From Collinsella sp. TF06-26 (GTDB lineage: Bacteria > Actinomycetota > Coriobacteriia > Coriobacteriales > Coriobacteriaceae): a stretch of 40,995 nucleotides of DNA. Below are positions 10,414-18,652 of the stretch, one piece after another. A program made the translations under genes and the position numbers. How positions within the stretch are numbered: position 1 is the first letter of the stretch; the number at the start of each line of letters is the position of its first letter. The stretch spans positions 1 to 40,995 of the forward strand of contig NZ_NKXR01000017.1 in NCBI RefSeq assembly GCF_002232035.1, read 5' to 3'. Under the pieces are notes generated by a model. That model was not told the DNA's origin. It searched no databases and worked only from the letters and a program-made list of their open reading frames with translations.

Positions 10414-13182
10414 ATGCTGATGCTCAAAACCGCCACGGTACTCGAAGCCATCTCCAAGCGCCGCCGCACGGCGCGCCCCGCCGCTCATACCGGCATGTCC
10501 AAGAACACCATATTCGCCGCCACCCATAGCGCCGAGGATGCCCTCGTGCTGCTCGACGCCACAGCCGACGGCCTCACCGCCGAGCACGCCGCCGAGCGCC
10601 TGAGCGCCGTCGGCCCCAACACCATCGAAGCGCCGACCAAGACGCTCGCCCGCCGCATCGCCGACGCGTTCGTCGATCCCTTCGCTGGCATCCTCGCCGC
10701 CCTCGCACTGGTCTCGCTCTACATCGACGTGCTCGCCGTGCCCGAGCTGCAGCGTGACCCCTCCACGGTCATCGTCATCGGCATCATGCTGCTGGTATCG
10801 GGCGGCATGAAGTTTATCCAGGAAGCCCGCAGCGGCAATGCGGCCGAGGCCCTTAAGGACCTGGTCTCCAGCACCTGCTGTGCCCTGCGCGACGGCGAGC
10901 GCGTCGAGATCCCCTTCGACGAGCTCGTCCCCGGCGATGTAATCCGCCTCTCTGCCGGCGACATGGTGCCGGCAGATGCCCGCATCATCACCGCGCGCGA
11001 CCTGTTTGTGATCGAGTCCGCACTCACCGGCGAGAGCGAGGCCGTCGAGAAGACCGCTGCCATCACCGTCGTCGAGGGTGCCGACGGCTCCGCGCTACCA
11101 CTCTCTGCCTGCAAGAACATCGTCTTTACCGGCACCTCCGTGCAAAACGGCACCGCCATGGCGCTTGTCGTTGCCACCGGCTCGGACACCTACCTGGGCG
11201 GCATCGCCAAGATACTCAACGGGCGCGGCGAGAAGAGCGCGTTTGACCGCGGCGTCTCGAGCGTCTCCATGTTGCTCGTACGCCTCATGCTCGTTATGGC
11301 GCCGGCCGTCTTTGCCATCAACGCCGCCACCAAGGGCAACGTCATCGACGCGCTGCTGTTCGCCACGAGCGTGGCCGTGGGCATCACGCCGCAGATGCTT
11401 CCCGTCATCGTGACCACGAGCCTGTCGCAGGGCGCCAAGGACCTCGCCCGCCGCCAGGTTATCGTCAAGGAACTGCCGGCGATCCAAAACCTCGGCGCGA
11501 TGGACGTCCTGTGCTGCGACAAGACCGGCACCCTCACCGAAGACCGCATCGTGCTCGAGCGCTACCTCAACACCGACGGCAACGAGGATGCGCGCGTGCT
11601 GCGCCATGCGTTTTTGAACAGCTTCTTCCAGACCGGCCTCAAAAACCTTATCGACCTGGCCGTCATCGACCGTGCCGATGTGACGCCCTCGACCGTCGTG
11701 CCCGATTCTATGCTGGGCCAGAGCCTGCGCGACCGCTATACCAAGGTCGACGAGGTGCCCTTCGATTTCTCGCGCCGTCGCCTGAGCGTCGTTGTCGCCG
11801 ACGCCCAGGGTAAAACCCAGATGGTTACCAAAGGAGCTGCCGAGGAAATGCTCGAGATCTGCTCCTTTGTCGAAGTCGATGGCGCCGCCCAGCCGCTCAC
11901 CGAAGATAAGCTCGCCCAGATTCGCCAGCAGATCGCCGGGCTCAATGCCGAGGGCCTGCGCGTGATTGCCGTGGCGCAGAAAACCAATCCGCGCTGCGTG
12001 GGCGAGTTTGGCATTGCCGACGAGTGCGACATGGTGCTGATAGGCTTTTTGGCCTTCCTCGATCCGCCCAAAGCAAGTGCCGTGGGCGCCATCGCCACCC
12101 TCGAGGCCAAGGGCGTGGCAGTCAAGGTCCTGACCGGCGACAACGACCGCGTCGCGGCCACCGTCTGCGAACAGATCGGTATCGACGCGAGCAACGTCTT
12201 GCTGGGCTCCGAGATCGATGCGCTCGATGACGCCGAACTTGCCGAGCGCGCCGAGAACACCCACCTCTTCGCCAAGCTCTCGCCGCTGCAGAAGGCGCGT
12301 CTGGTGCGTGTCATGCGCGAGCTGCTCGGCCACACCGTGGGCTTTATGGGCGATGGCATCAACGACGCCGCCGCCATGCGTGCAAGCGATTGCGGCATCT
12401 CGGTCGATTCGGCCGTCGACATTGCCAAGGAATCTGCCGATATCATCTTGCTCCAGAAGGACCTGGGCGTGCTCGAGCGCGGCATCATCGAAGGCCGCCG
12501 CACCTACGGCAACCTACTCAAGTACCTCAAGACCACGGTGAGCTCCAACTTTGGCAACGTGCTATCCGTGACCGTCGCGAGCCTGTTCTTGCCGTTCTTG
12601 CCCATGAGCGCTCTGCAGTTGGTGCTGCTGTCGCTGGTCTACGAGATCGTGTGCATCGCGCTGCCGTGGGACACCGTCGACGACGCCTGGACCGCCCGTC
12701 CGCGCGCCTGGGATGCCGCGTCCATTAAGGGCTTTATGCTCGAGTTGGGTCCCGTGAGCTCACTGTTTGATATCGTGACTTTCGCCGTGCTCTTCTTTGT
12801 GGTGTGCCCCGCCGCCGTGGGCTCAAGCTGGGCAGAGCTTGCCGCTGTAGGCGACGTCGCAGGCATGGCGGCCTTTACGGCGCTCTTCCAGAGCGGTTGG
12901 TTTGTCGAGTCCATGTGGTCGCAGACGCTCGTGATCCACATGCTGCGCTCCCCGCGCCTGCCGAGCGCGCGCGACCACGCCGCGCCGGCACTGTGCGCTC
13001 TCACCGTGCTGGGTCTGGTACTCGTCACCTGGCTGCCGGCAAGCCCCATCGCCGATGCGCTAGACCTCATGCCGCTGCCGCCGAGCTTCTTCGCGCTGCT
13101 CGTCAGCATCGTCGCCGCCTACATCGCACTCACCCAGCTGGCCAAGCGCCGCTACATCGCCCGCCACGGCGAACTGCTGTAA
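10414..13182 (+). CDS. mgtA: Magnesium-translocating P-type ATPase
   Basis: A 922-residue type IIIB P-type ATPase that imports Mg2+ using ATP at the cell membrane. In order: an N-terminal cation-ATPase domain, the TM pair near residues 75-135, the actuator loop TGES (~205), and the phosphorylated Asp369 in DKTGTLTED. TGDND (~575) and MGDGINDAAAM (~646) follow, then a six-helix C-terminal bundle. LPVIVTTSLSQGA and the long C-terminal TM region match MgtA/MgtB rather than Ca2+ or heavy-metal pumps. The start at 10414 has AAGGAGG 5 bases upstream. It sits behind a promoter, a small leader ORF and repeat D, which suggests control in the leader. No M-box riboswitch was recognised. It is tail to tail with the LuxR membrane regulator, 17 bases apart. 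Confidence 0.94.
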   Translation: MLMLKTATVLEAISKRRRTARPAAHTGMSKNTIFAATHSAEDALVLLDATADGLTAEHAAERLSAVGPNTIEAPTKTLARRIADAFVDPFAGILAALALVSLYIDVLAVPELQRDPSTVIVIGIMLLVSGGMKFIQEARSGNAAEALKDLVSSTCCALRDGERVEIPFDELVPGDVIRLSAGDMVPADARIITARDLFVIESALTGESEAVEKTAAITVVEGADGSALPLSACKNIVFTGTSVQNGTAMALVVATGSDTYLGGIAKILNGRGEKSAFDRGVSSVSMLLVRLMLVMAPAVFAINAATKGNVIDALLFATSVAVGITPQMLPVIVTTSLSQGAKDLARRQVIVKELPAIQNLGAMDVLCCDKTGTLTEDRIVLERYLNTDGNEDARVLRHAFLNSFFQTGLKNLIDLAVIDRADVTPSTVVPDSMLGQSLRDRYTKVDEVPFDFSRRRLSVVVADAQGKTQMVTKGAAEEMLEICSFVEVDGAAQPLTEDKLAQIRQQIAGLNAEGLRVIAVAQKTNPRCVGEFGIADECDMVLIGFLAFLDPPKASAVGAIATLEAKGVAVKVLTGDNDRVAATVCEQIGIDASNVLLGSEIDALDDAELAERAENTHLFAKLSPLQKARLVRVMRELLGHTVGFMGDGINDAAAMRASDCGISVDSAVDIAKESADIILLQKDLGVLERGIIEGRRTYGNLLKYLKTTVSSNFGNVLSVTVASLFLPFLPMSALQLVLLSLVYEIVCIALPWDTVDDAWTARPRAWDAASIKGFMLELGPVSSLFDIVTFAVLFFVVCPAAVGSSWAELAAVGDVAGMAAFTALFQSGWFVESMWSQTLVIHMLRSPRLPSARDHAAPALCALTVLGLVLVTWLPASPIADALDLMPLPPSFFALLVSIVAAYIALTQLAKRRYIARHGELL

Positions 13183-13199
13183 CTCCACAGGCGCTCCCG

Positions 13200-14837
13200 T
13201 CAAAACCACCACAAAGGTGCCTGTCCCCTTTGTGGTGGTTCGCGCTGGCAGTGGCTGCCCAAAACAGCTAAAAAAGCCCCGTCCCAAATGGGCTGGTCCT
13301 TGGGCGCCCAGGACCAGAAAAAGTTGATGAGGGCCACACGTGAGGAGGCGCCGGTCTTTTTGTTGATCGAGGCGATATGACGGTAAAGCGTGGAGCGCGA
13401 AAGGAAGAGCGTTGCGGCGATGTCTTGAACACTCTCGCGCGATGCGACCAAGGCCTCCAAAATATCGCGCTCGCGCTGCGTAAGCTCAAAGGCGACGGCG
13501 AAGGTATCGAGACGCTCGTCGAGTGTGGACTCCGGCACCTCTGCGGGGGCGGGCTCGCTCTGGGCGGATACGGGATCCGTGCCAAGGTCGCTAGCAGCAA
13601 ACGCCAGGTCGCCGCGCACTTCAACGTCATAGACCTGATGCCCAGACTGTCCCAGCAGCGAGATCGCAATGCCCACAAGCAGTACAAGCCCCACGCCCAC
13701 TGCCAACAGCACGTTCTGGCTCGAGACAATCGCCACCGCCGGTGCCGTCACGAGCATCGCGCAAACGTTATTGATGACGCGGCCCATGCACGGCCACAGA
13801 TACGACCAATGCGCATACACCGAAATGGCGGCAAACTTCGCCGTGAAAAACACCACGAAGAAGCCCGCACCCAGATAGAAGATGACGGTGGCGGCAAGTA
13901 TGTTGGCGCCGTTGGCATCGGTGATAAGCACAGCGAATGAGAGCGTGGACAACATGGCGGCGCAGGTCATGATGATGTTCATACACGAGCGCCCGCGCAG
14001 GTCAAATAGGGCGCCGGCGAGCAGAGCGCTCACGCCCATCAGCAAGCGCGACCAATCGCCCAAGTCAACGGACCCGGCGGCGTGCGAGATCGTGAGCCCC
14101 GCATTGAGGGCGGCAAACACCCCGGTAAGGCAGGCGGTTGCAATCGTCAGACGCACCACGGCGCGCCGAAAAGCCGCCGTTGACTCGGGATCGTTTTGCC
14201 ATTTGGCGCCAAACTCCGATGCATCCACCGAAAGCTCGGAGATATCGGGTTCAGGCCCAAACTCAGATTCGCCGCGCAGCTTGGCACGGCGGACGCCGTG
14301 GAGGAGCGCCACCTGCGCGACCGCACAGGCAACAAAAACAAACTGCTGCGGAATCCCCGCGGGTATCACCATGTGGCTGAACACCTGAAGCAGGACGCCC
14401 AGAGCATATGAAAGCGCCGCCGCGCGCGCCAAGTACGGCGTCCGCGCAAAGCGCCGCGCAAAGTTGGCGTGAGCGGTCGATCCGCAGTAGCCCAGCGTGC
14501 AACACGCCATCAAACCGCCGGCAATTACCACCTCAAACCGAACCGCCATAATCATCAGCAGCAATGCCGACACCAGCAGCACGCCCGTGATGTCGCTCGT
14601 CGTATCGATCGCGCGGGGGCGGCGATAGTACAGAATAGGACGCACAAAAAAGCCGATTACGCTCGCACCGACGATGAGGGTCTCGTAGGTAGCAACCTCG
14701 CTCGGCGGCACAAACTCGGCCACGCGCATGTCGAAGAGGTACTCGCCAGCCAAAAACGTAAAATAGAACAGCGCCAGGCATATAATCTCCCGAATGCCCC
14801 AACGCAAATACGCTGTTGTGTCTCCCATACCTTTCAT
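13200..14837 (-). CDS. LuxR-type regulator with N-terminal 12-TM transporter-like domain
   Basis: A 545-residue protein. Residues 1-~430 contain about 11-12 hydrophobic helices arranged like an MFS transporter. Residues ~455-525 are a LuxR/FixJ helix-turn-helix (LTQRERDILEALVA, then IAATLFLSRSTLYRHI). Such membrane-bound LuxR proteins are abundant in Coriobacteriia; targets and signals are mostly unknown. The start at 14837 is reached 5 bases after a run of ten G that takes the place of a normal ribosome site; an ATG three codons later is the alternative. The natural end of the family is probably near SWAPKDQ. The last ~30 residues are read through a terminator-like segment (AAAAAAGCCCCGTCCC on the + strand) and repeat D, so the tail appears to be recruited non-coding sequence. 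Confidence 0.85.
   Translation of the reverse strand: MKGMGDTTAYLRWGIREIICLALFYFTFLAGEYLFDMRVAEFVPPSEVATYETLIVGASVIGFFVRPILYYRRPRAIDTTSDITGVLLVSALLLMIMAVRFEVVIAGGLMACCTLGYCGSTAHANFARRFARTPYLARAAALSYALGVLLQVFSHMVIPAGIPQQFVFVACAVAQVALLHGVRRAKLRGESEFGPEPDISELSVDASEFGAKWQNDPESTAAFRRAVVRLTIATACLTGVFAALNAGLTISHAAGSVDLGDWSRLLMGVSALLAGALFDLRGRSCMNIIMTCAAMLSTLSFAVLITDANGANILAATVIFYLGAGFFVVFFTAKFAAISVYAHWSYLWPCMGRVINNVCAMLVTAPAVAIVSSQNVLLAVGVGLVLLVGIAISLLGQSGHQVYDVEVRGDLAFAASDLGTDPVSAQSEPAPAEVPESTLDERLDTFAVAFELTQRERDILEALVASRESVQDIAATLFLSRSTLYRHIASINKKTGASSRVALINFFWSWAPKDQPIWDGAFLAVLGSHCQREPPQRGQAPLWWF
13204..13240. repeat. Palindromic repeat D, copy 2, inside a coding end
   Basis: Perfect arms AACCACCACAAAGG / CCTTTGTGGTGGTT. 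Read on the - strand it encodes the last residues (ending APLWWF) of the LuxR-type protein, and the TGA stop lies just past it (13200-13202). It also lies just after the mgtA stop and may serve as a shared 3' hairpin. Confidence 0.85.
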
Positions 14838-14842
14838 GAATA

Positions 14843-14852
14843 CCCCCCCCCC
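14843..14852 (-). promoter_or_regulatory. G10 homopolymer at the ribosome-binding position
   Basis: Ten consecutive C on the + strand, i.e. ten G in the mRNA, 5 bases before the ATG at 14837. No AGGAGG-like site is present, so the G run probably pairs with the 16S tail. Runs of this length slip during replication and would change the spacing to the start codon. Confidence 0.6.
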
Positions 14853-15030
14853 GCAGTCGCTTAATGGCCTGCAAACTCATTCTATTAGAAAACCAGTCCT
14901 AATATCGAACCTATCCTCAAAATGTCGCTAATTTGACCCCAACAGCCCACGGCGTAAACCGATTTTGAGCCGCAAGGCCCAGAAGGGGCGCGCACGGCTT
15001 GCAGCTCGGCAAGGAGTGTCCCCAACTGCC

Positions 15031-15190
15031 ACTCATTTAAGTACGTCCCCAATGAGTGCAAGTGCCAATCAAATGACGAGAGTGGATAATCTCCCACTTT
15101 GAGCCTGTATGAAGGCCAAAAACGGAAGATTATCCACTCTCATTCTGCGGGTAGTCATTGGGCACTCATTTAAGTCTGTCCCCAATGAGT
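15031..15190. repeat. Repeats A, B, A between LuxR and GH140 genes
   Basis: A unit at 15031-15057 (ACTCATT…AATGAGT), B unit at 15078-15141 (arms with one mismatch), A unit at 15164-15190. The rest of the 375-base gap (14838-15212) holds the divergent promoter area of the LuxR gene and no ORF I can support. Confidence 0.8.
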
Positions 15191-15212
15191 AGTAAATGTT
15201 GGAGAAGAGCCG

Positions 15213-16526
15213 TTAGCGCCCGGGGGCCAGGATCACCAGCGCGTCGTGCTCAAAGGGATGCTGCGCCACGCGCACGGTGCCGTCACCGTTGTCACGGACG
15301 GGCAGCTTTGCGATGCGCTTGTCCTCCATGTCGAGGACCGTCGCCGTCCAGCCACGCGCGCCGTCGAGCTTAAACTTGAGCGCCGTGGTACGCGGCAGGT
15401 ACGCGACGATGCGATCGCCAACGCGCGCCACACGGATGGACTCGCGCGCGTCGTCGAGGAGCTCCTGCGCCGGAACCACGGCAAGTGCATCGTCGGCAGC
15501 CGTAGCGCCTAGGGCGGCAAGCACGTGCTCGATCGCGCCAAAGTCCCACACACCCGCAAACTGCAGGCACTCTTGCCAGCGGAAGGGCATGTCAAAGCCC
15601 TCGCCCAGGACCGAACCCTGGCTGCGCGATGTTTGCCAGTTCCACACGCCGTGTGCGCCATAGGTCACGCCGGCACTGGCGCCGGCAAGAATCGACGACC
15701 ATACGCTCGCGCGGCAATCCTGCGCGGTAAAACGCCAGTAGACGTTGCGCGACGCACCCATCTGCTCGTAGCAAGGCTCGGAGTTGACCATCGGCTTTTT
15801 GGGATAGTTGGCGATAAAGTCCTGCGGCAGACGCCATGCCTCGGGCTGGCCCTCGTAGTTGTGGCCGGGCTGGAACATATAAAAGTCCAGACGGTCCAGA
15901 TACTGCGCCGGAATGGTGCGGTTACCGCGGTTGATATGCATGGTGCGCAGTGCCTCGGGCGCGCGCTTGACGACCTCGTCGAGGGCGTCCTCGTAATAGG
16001 CGATCGCCTCGTCGCCGGCAAAGTCGGTATCGCCCGCCACCACGTAGACGGGGTCGAACTCGCCCAGGTTCTCGACGACGCGGGCAACGTGGGCGCGAAC
16101 CTCCTCACGCGACATAATCTCGGCACCGCAACGCTCGGCGATCTTGGCACCCCAGGTACCGGGCACGTAGTTGCACCACATGAGCACGAGCGCCGGACGA
16201 ATGCCGTGCTCGACGGCCGCGCGGCACATGGCGGCGGCACGATCCCAATACGCCTGGTTGGGGCAGGACCAATCAAAGTGTACGCCATCCTCGCTGGCAT
16301 AGGGCCAAATGCCCAGGTCGGGACAGCAGCGATCCCACTGCGGCAACGTGTTGATCTGCAGCACGTTCATGCCCTGCTCGGCACGGCGGGTCAGGTAGTA
16401 ATCCCAGTCGTTCTCGGCGATGCTCGTAAATGCGCTCCAGCACGTATCGGCAAACCAGAAGAACGGTTTGCCCTCGCACAAAAAGCCGTCCTGGCGACCG
16501 TTGGCGGTCAGCTTTCCCAAACTCAT
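15213..16526 (-). CDS. GH140/DUF4038 apiosidase-like glycoside hydrolase
   Basis: A 437-residue (alpha/beta)8 enzyme of the DUF4038 (apiosidase-like) family with a C-terminal beta domain (~345-437). The family, founded on GH140, releases D-apiose from plant glycans. The pair of acidic residues expected at the active site is visible as GDTD (166-169) and NSEP with Glu250. NGRQDGFLCEGKPFFWFADTCW near the N-terminus is the family signature. No signal peptide is present, so it acts inside the cell, unlike the exported Bacteroides enzymes. This suits PTS-imported small glycosides such as apiosyl-glucosides. The start at 16526 has AAAGGA 7 bases upstream; 16532 would overlap it. It lies downstream of EIIBC, 209 bases away with two hairpins between. 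Substrate is inferred from family and from the apiose-like operon further right. Confidence 0.82.
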   Translation of the reverse strand: MSLGKLTANGRQDGFLCEGKPFFWFADTCWSAFTSIAENDWDYYLTRRAEQGMNVLQINTLPQWDRCCPDLGIWPYASEDGVHFDWSCPNQAYWDRAAAMCRAAVEHGIRPALVLMWCNYVPGTWGAKIAERCGAEIMSREEVRAHVARVVENLGEFDPVYVVAGDTDFAGDEAIAYYEDALDEVVKRAPEALRTMHINRGNRTIPAQYLDRLDFYMFQPGHNYEGQPEAWRLPQDFIANYPKKPMVNSEPCYEQMGASRNVYWRFTAQDCRASVWSSILAGASAGVTYGAHGVWNWQTSRSQGSVLGEGFDMPFRWQECLQFAGVWDFGAIEHVLAALGATAADDALAVVPAQELLDDARESIRVARVGDRIVAYLPRTTALKFKLDGARGWTATVLDMEDKRIAKLPVRDNGDGTVRVAQHPFEHDALVILAPGR

Positions 16527-16562
16527 CTGCATGTCCTTTCGTTTGATAAAGGATTTGCGAAC

Positions 16563-16605
16563 CGCCGGGGGCTTTCGCGATAACCCCGCGCGAAAGCCCC
16601 CGGCG
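16563..16605. repeat. 17-bp perfect inverted repeat before the GH140 gene
   Basis: Arms CGCCGGGGGCTTTCGCG and its exact complement, with a 9-base loop, lie 37 bases upstream of the GH140-like start. There is no T-run. It could be an mRNA-processing or stabilising hairpin, or a protein-binding site. Confidence 0.65.
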
Positions 16606-16661
16606 CTTGGCAAACCCTCGCGGGCGAATCTCACCCGCCTCCATCAGTCTACCTTGCAAGA

Positions 16662-16695
16662 AGGGCCCCGCCGGGCTTACGCCTGACGGGGCCCT
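16662..16695 (-). terminator. Terminator-like hairpin after EIIBC
   Basis: On the - strand AGGGCCCCG…CGGGGCCCT with loop GTAA and one inner mismatch, followed by TTCTT. The T-run is weak, so partial read-through into the GH140 gene is plausible. Confidence 0.6.
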
Positions 16696-16735
16696 GTCGT
16701 GTAGGTGAGGTCTTATGCGACCGAACGGTTTGGCC

Positions 16736-18163
16736 TTAGGCCTCCATCTCGGCGAGCTCCTCCTTGGAGAAGCCGGAGACAAAGACGACGGCAGCGGCGA
16801 TGACAAAGGAGATTGCCATACCAACGATAGCCCAGACGGTGTTCATCTGGCCACCCTGCAGGTAGTTGGTGAAGACCAGGAAGTTGGAGGCACCGCCTGC
16901 GAGGTAGTAGGTAACCCCCATGAGGCCGGAGAACACAGCGCCGATGGCACCGCCGATGAACATGCCAAACATGGTGCGACGGAAGCGCATGAGGATGCCG
17001 AAGAGCGCGGGCTCGGTGACGCCGCCGGCGATGGCGGAGATGACGTAACCGATGGCGAGAGACTTCTCGTCGGGGTTCTTCATCTTGAGGAAGGCACCGA
17101 AGGCGCAGCCCCAGACAGCGGCCATAGCGCAGTTGGTGGAAACGAAGACGAAGGGATCGTAACCGGCAGCGATGATCTGAACCTGGGCGAGCAGGATGAC
17201 GGGCATGTGCATGCCGCAGACCACGAAGAGCTGCCAGAAGGCGCCGAGGACGGCCATGACGATCAGGATGCCGATGCCGCCAAGGTCAGCAAGGCCGAAG
17301 AGGGCGTTGGCGATCAGCGTACCGATCTCGTTGCCGATCGGAGCGAGGACGATGAAGGCAATGGGGATCGTGACGATCATGGTGCAGAACGGCGTGAAGA
17401 CCGTAGAGAGCACGTCGGGCATGACCTTCTTAAAGAACTTCTCGACGAAGTAGAGGACAGGCACCGAAAGGATGATCGGCAGGACGGACTGCTGATAGTT
17501 GGCAGCAGCGATCTGGATGCCGTAGACGGAGATGATTCCGCCGCCCTCCTGGGTGGCGACGCTCACCACGGAAGGAGCCATGAGGGCGCCACCGAGCAGC
17601 ATGCCGAGCACGGGGCTGGCGCCGAGCTTTTTAGCCGCGGCATAACCCAGGTAGATGGGGATAAAGGTAAACGTTGCCTCGTACAGCGTGGTGTAGAGGA
17701 ACGTATAGGTCGGGTCGTCGGCCGAGAGCACACCGAGCATGGTGGGGCCGAGGACGGCCGCAATGGTACGGAACAGACCGCCGGCCATGAGCAGCGGGAT
17801 GAGCTGGGTCATGGAGCCGGACAGATAGTCGAGGATGATGTTCGGCAGGTTCTTGAGCTCGAACTTCTCCTTGGGAGCATCGAGGTTCTCGTTGACGGCC
17901 TCACCCTGCTTGACGCCGGAGATGGCGACGAACTCGGCGAGCACCTTGGGCACGTTCTGGCCGATGATGACCTGGAGCTGGCTGCCGGCGAACTGGCAAC
18001 CCAGAACACCCTTGACCTTCTTGATCTTCTCCACGTCAACCATGTTGTTATCCTTGAGCGTCAGACGCAGGCGCGTCATGCAGTTGGTGGCGACGGTGAC
18101 ATTCTCCGCACCGCCCACGAGCTCGAGGACATCGGTGGCAATCTGCTTGTTATCTACTGCCAT
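16736..18163 (-). CDS. PTS beta-glucoside-type EIIBC permease
   Basis: A 475-residue membrane transporter that imports and phosphorylates a sugar or glucoside. The EIIB domain (residues 1-~85) has the phosphorylated Cys28 in ATNCMTRLRL. A linker (~85-105) leads to an EIIC domain of about ten TM helices with the glucoside-family signatures GGVTEPALFG and PIILSVPVLY. There is no C-terminal IIA domain, so a separate IIA is needed; the protein at 1048-1584 fits. The start at 18163 is chosen for GGAGG ~7 bases upstream. The gene is divergent from the esterase gene, with a ~490-base promoter region that holds TAAACA/TGTTTA palindromes, one of them 107 bases upstream. Substrate is not determined; a plant beta-glucoside is the likely class. 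Confidence 0.93.
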   Translation of the reverse strand: MAVDNKQIATDVLELVGGAENVTVATNCMTRLRLTLKDNNMVDVEKIKKVKGVLGCQFAGSQLQVIIGQNVPKVLAEFVAISGVKQGEAVNENLDAPKEKFELKNLPNIILDYLSGSMTQLIPLLMAGGLFRTIAAVLGPTMLGVLSADDPTYTFLYTTLYEATFTFIPIYLGYAAAKKLGASPVLGMLLGGALMAPSVVSVATQEGGGIISVYGIQIAAANYQQSVLPIILSVPVLYFVEKFFKKVMPDVLSTVFTPFCTMIVTIPIAFIVLAPIGNEIGTLIANALFGLADLGGIGILIVMAVLGAFWQLFVVCGMHMPVILLAQVQIIAAGYDPFVFVSTNCAMAAVWGCAFGAFLKMKNPDEKSLAIGYVISAIAGGVTEPALFGILMRFRRTMFGMFIGGAIGAVFSGLMGVTYYLAGGASNFLVFTNYLQGGQMNTVWAIVGMAISFVIAAAVVFVSGFSKEELAEMEA

Positions 18164-18269
18164 GGGACCCCTCCCCATATCTTCGTGTGCCTGGTCGTTC
18201 GTTCGCAGGCACGCCTTTGGCCCGGCGACTATAACCCCTTACGGTTGCCGGACCCTTGGATACGCTTTT

Positions 18270-18286
18270 GTAAACAAGGTGTTTAC
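18270..18286. promoter_or_regulatory. Palindromic operator, LacI-type candidate 1
   Basis: GTAAACA-AGG-TGTTTAC, perfect 7-bp arms, in the EIIBC promoter region. A further TTTAC-rich stretch follows at 18290-18312. Regulator inferred to be the LacI protein at 39064-40074. Confidence 0.55.
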
Positions 18287-18506
18287 TGAACGTTTACGGG
18301 CTTTAGTTTACACGGAGCGCCGAATTTATGGCAATTTTGCCGTCTACAGTCCGGTGAACGGTAGGAAATCGGGGGTGAACGTATTTGAATGGCGGGAGAT
18401 GGTCTTTTGACCGTCTATTGCTATATAGCTATTTACGTGGGATTTTATTTTGATGAACACCTCACTGATCTGTTAACTCATCAACAGAAGCCCTGCTAGA
18501 GGCTAG

Positions 18507-18520
18507 TAAACATATGTTTA
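18507..18520. promoter_or_regulatory. Palindromic operator, LacI-type candidate 2
   Basis: TAAACATATGTTTA, a perfect 14-bp palindrome, 133 bases before the esterase start. The spacing between half-sites differs from the other candidates. The ~490-base divergent region around it holds no ORF I can support. Confidence 0.55.
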
Positions 18521-18589
18521 GTAGTTCATGGCGTGTTCAATTCTGCCGTTTACCGAGTTTATCAGCTTGTTCTGCATTTCTGGATTAAA

Positions 18590-18603
18590 CTAAACATGTT
18601 TAG
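18590..18603. promoter_or_regulatory. Palindromic operator, LacI-type candidate 3
   Basis: CTAAACATGTTTAG, a perfect 14-bp palindrome, 50 bases before the esterase start and therefore in a position to block or overlap its promoter. Confidence 0.55.
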
Positions 18604-18652
18604 ATTGTATTGCCGCTTTTGTTTCCCACTAGCGGCGCAAGGGAGGCAGCTC

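Noticed and set aside
11095-12333. 412-codon - strand open frame opposite mgtA
   Set aside because: Lies inside the conserved ATPase core, no family match, no ribosome site.
15001-15190. CRISPR array suspected from repeated ACTCATTTAAGT units
   Set aside because: Units are palindromic, irregularly spaced, with no constant spacer length and no cas genes.
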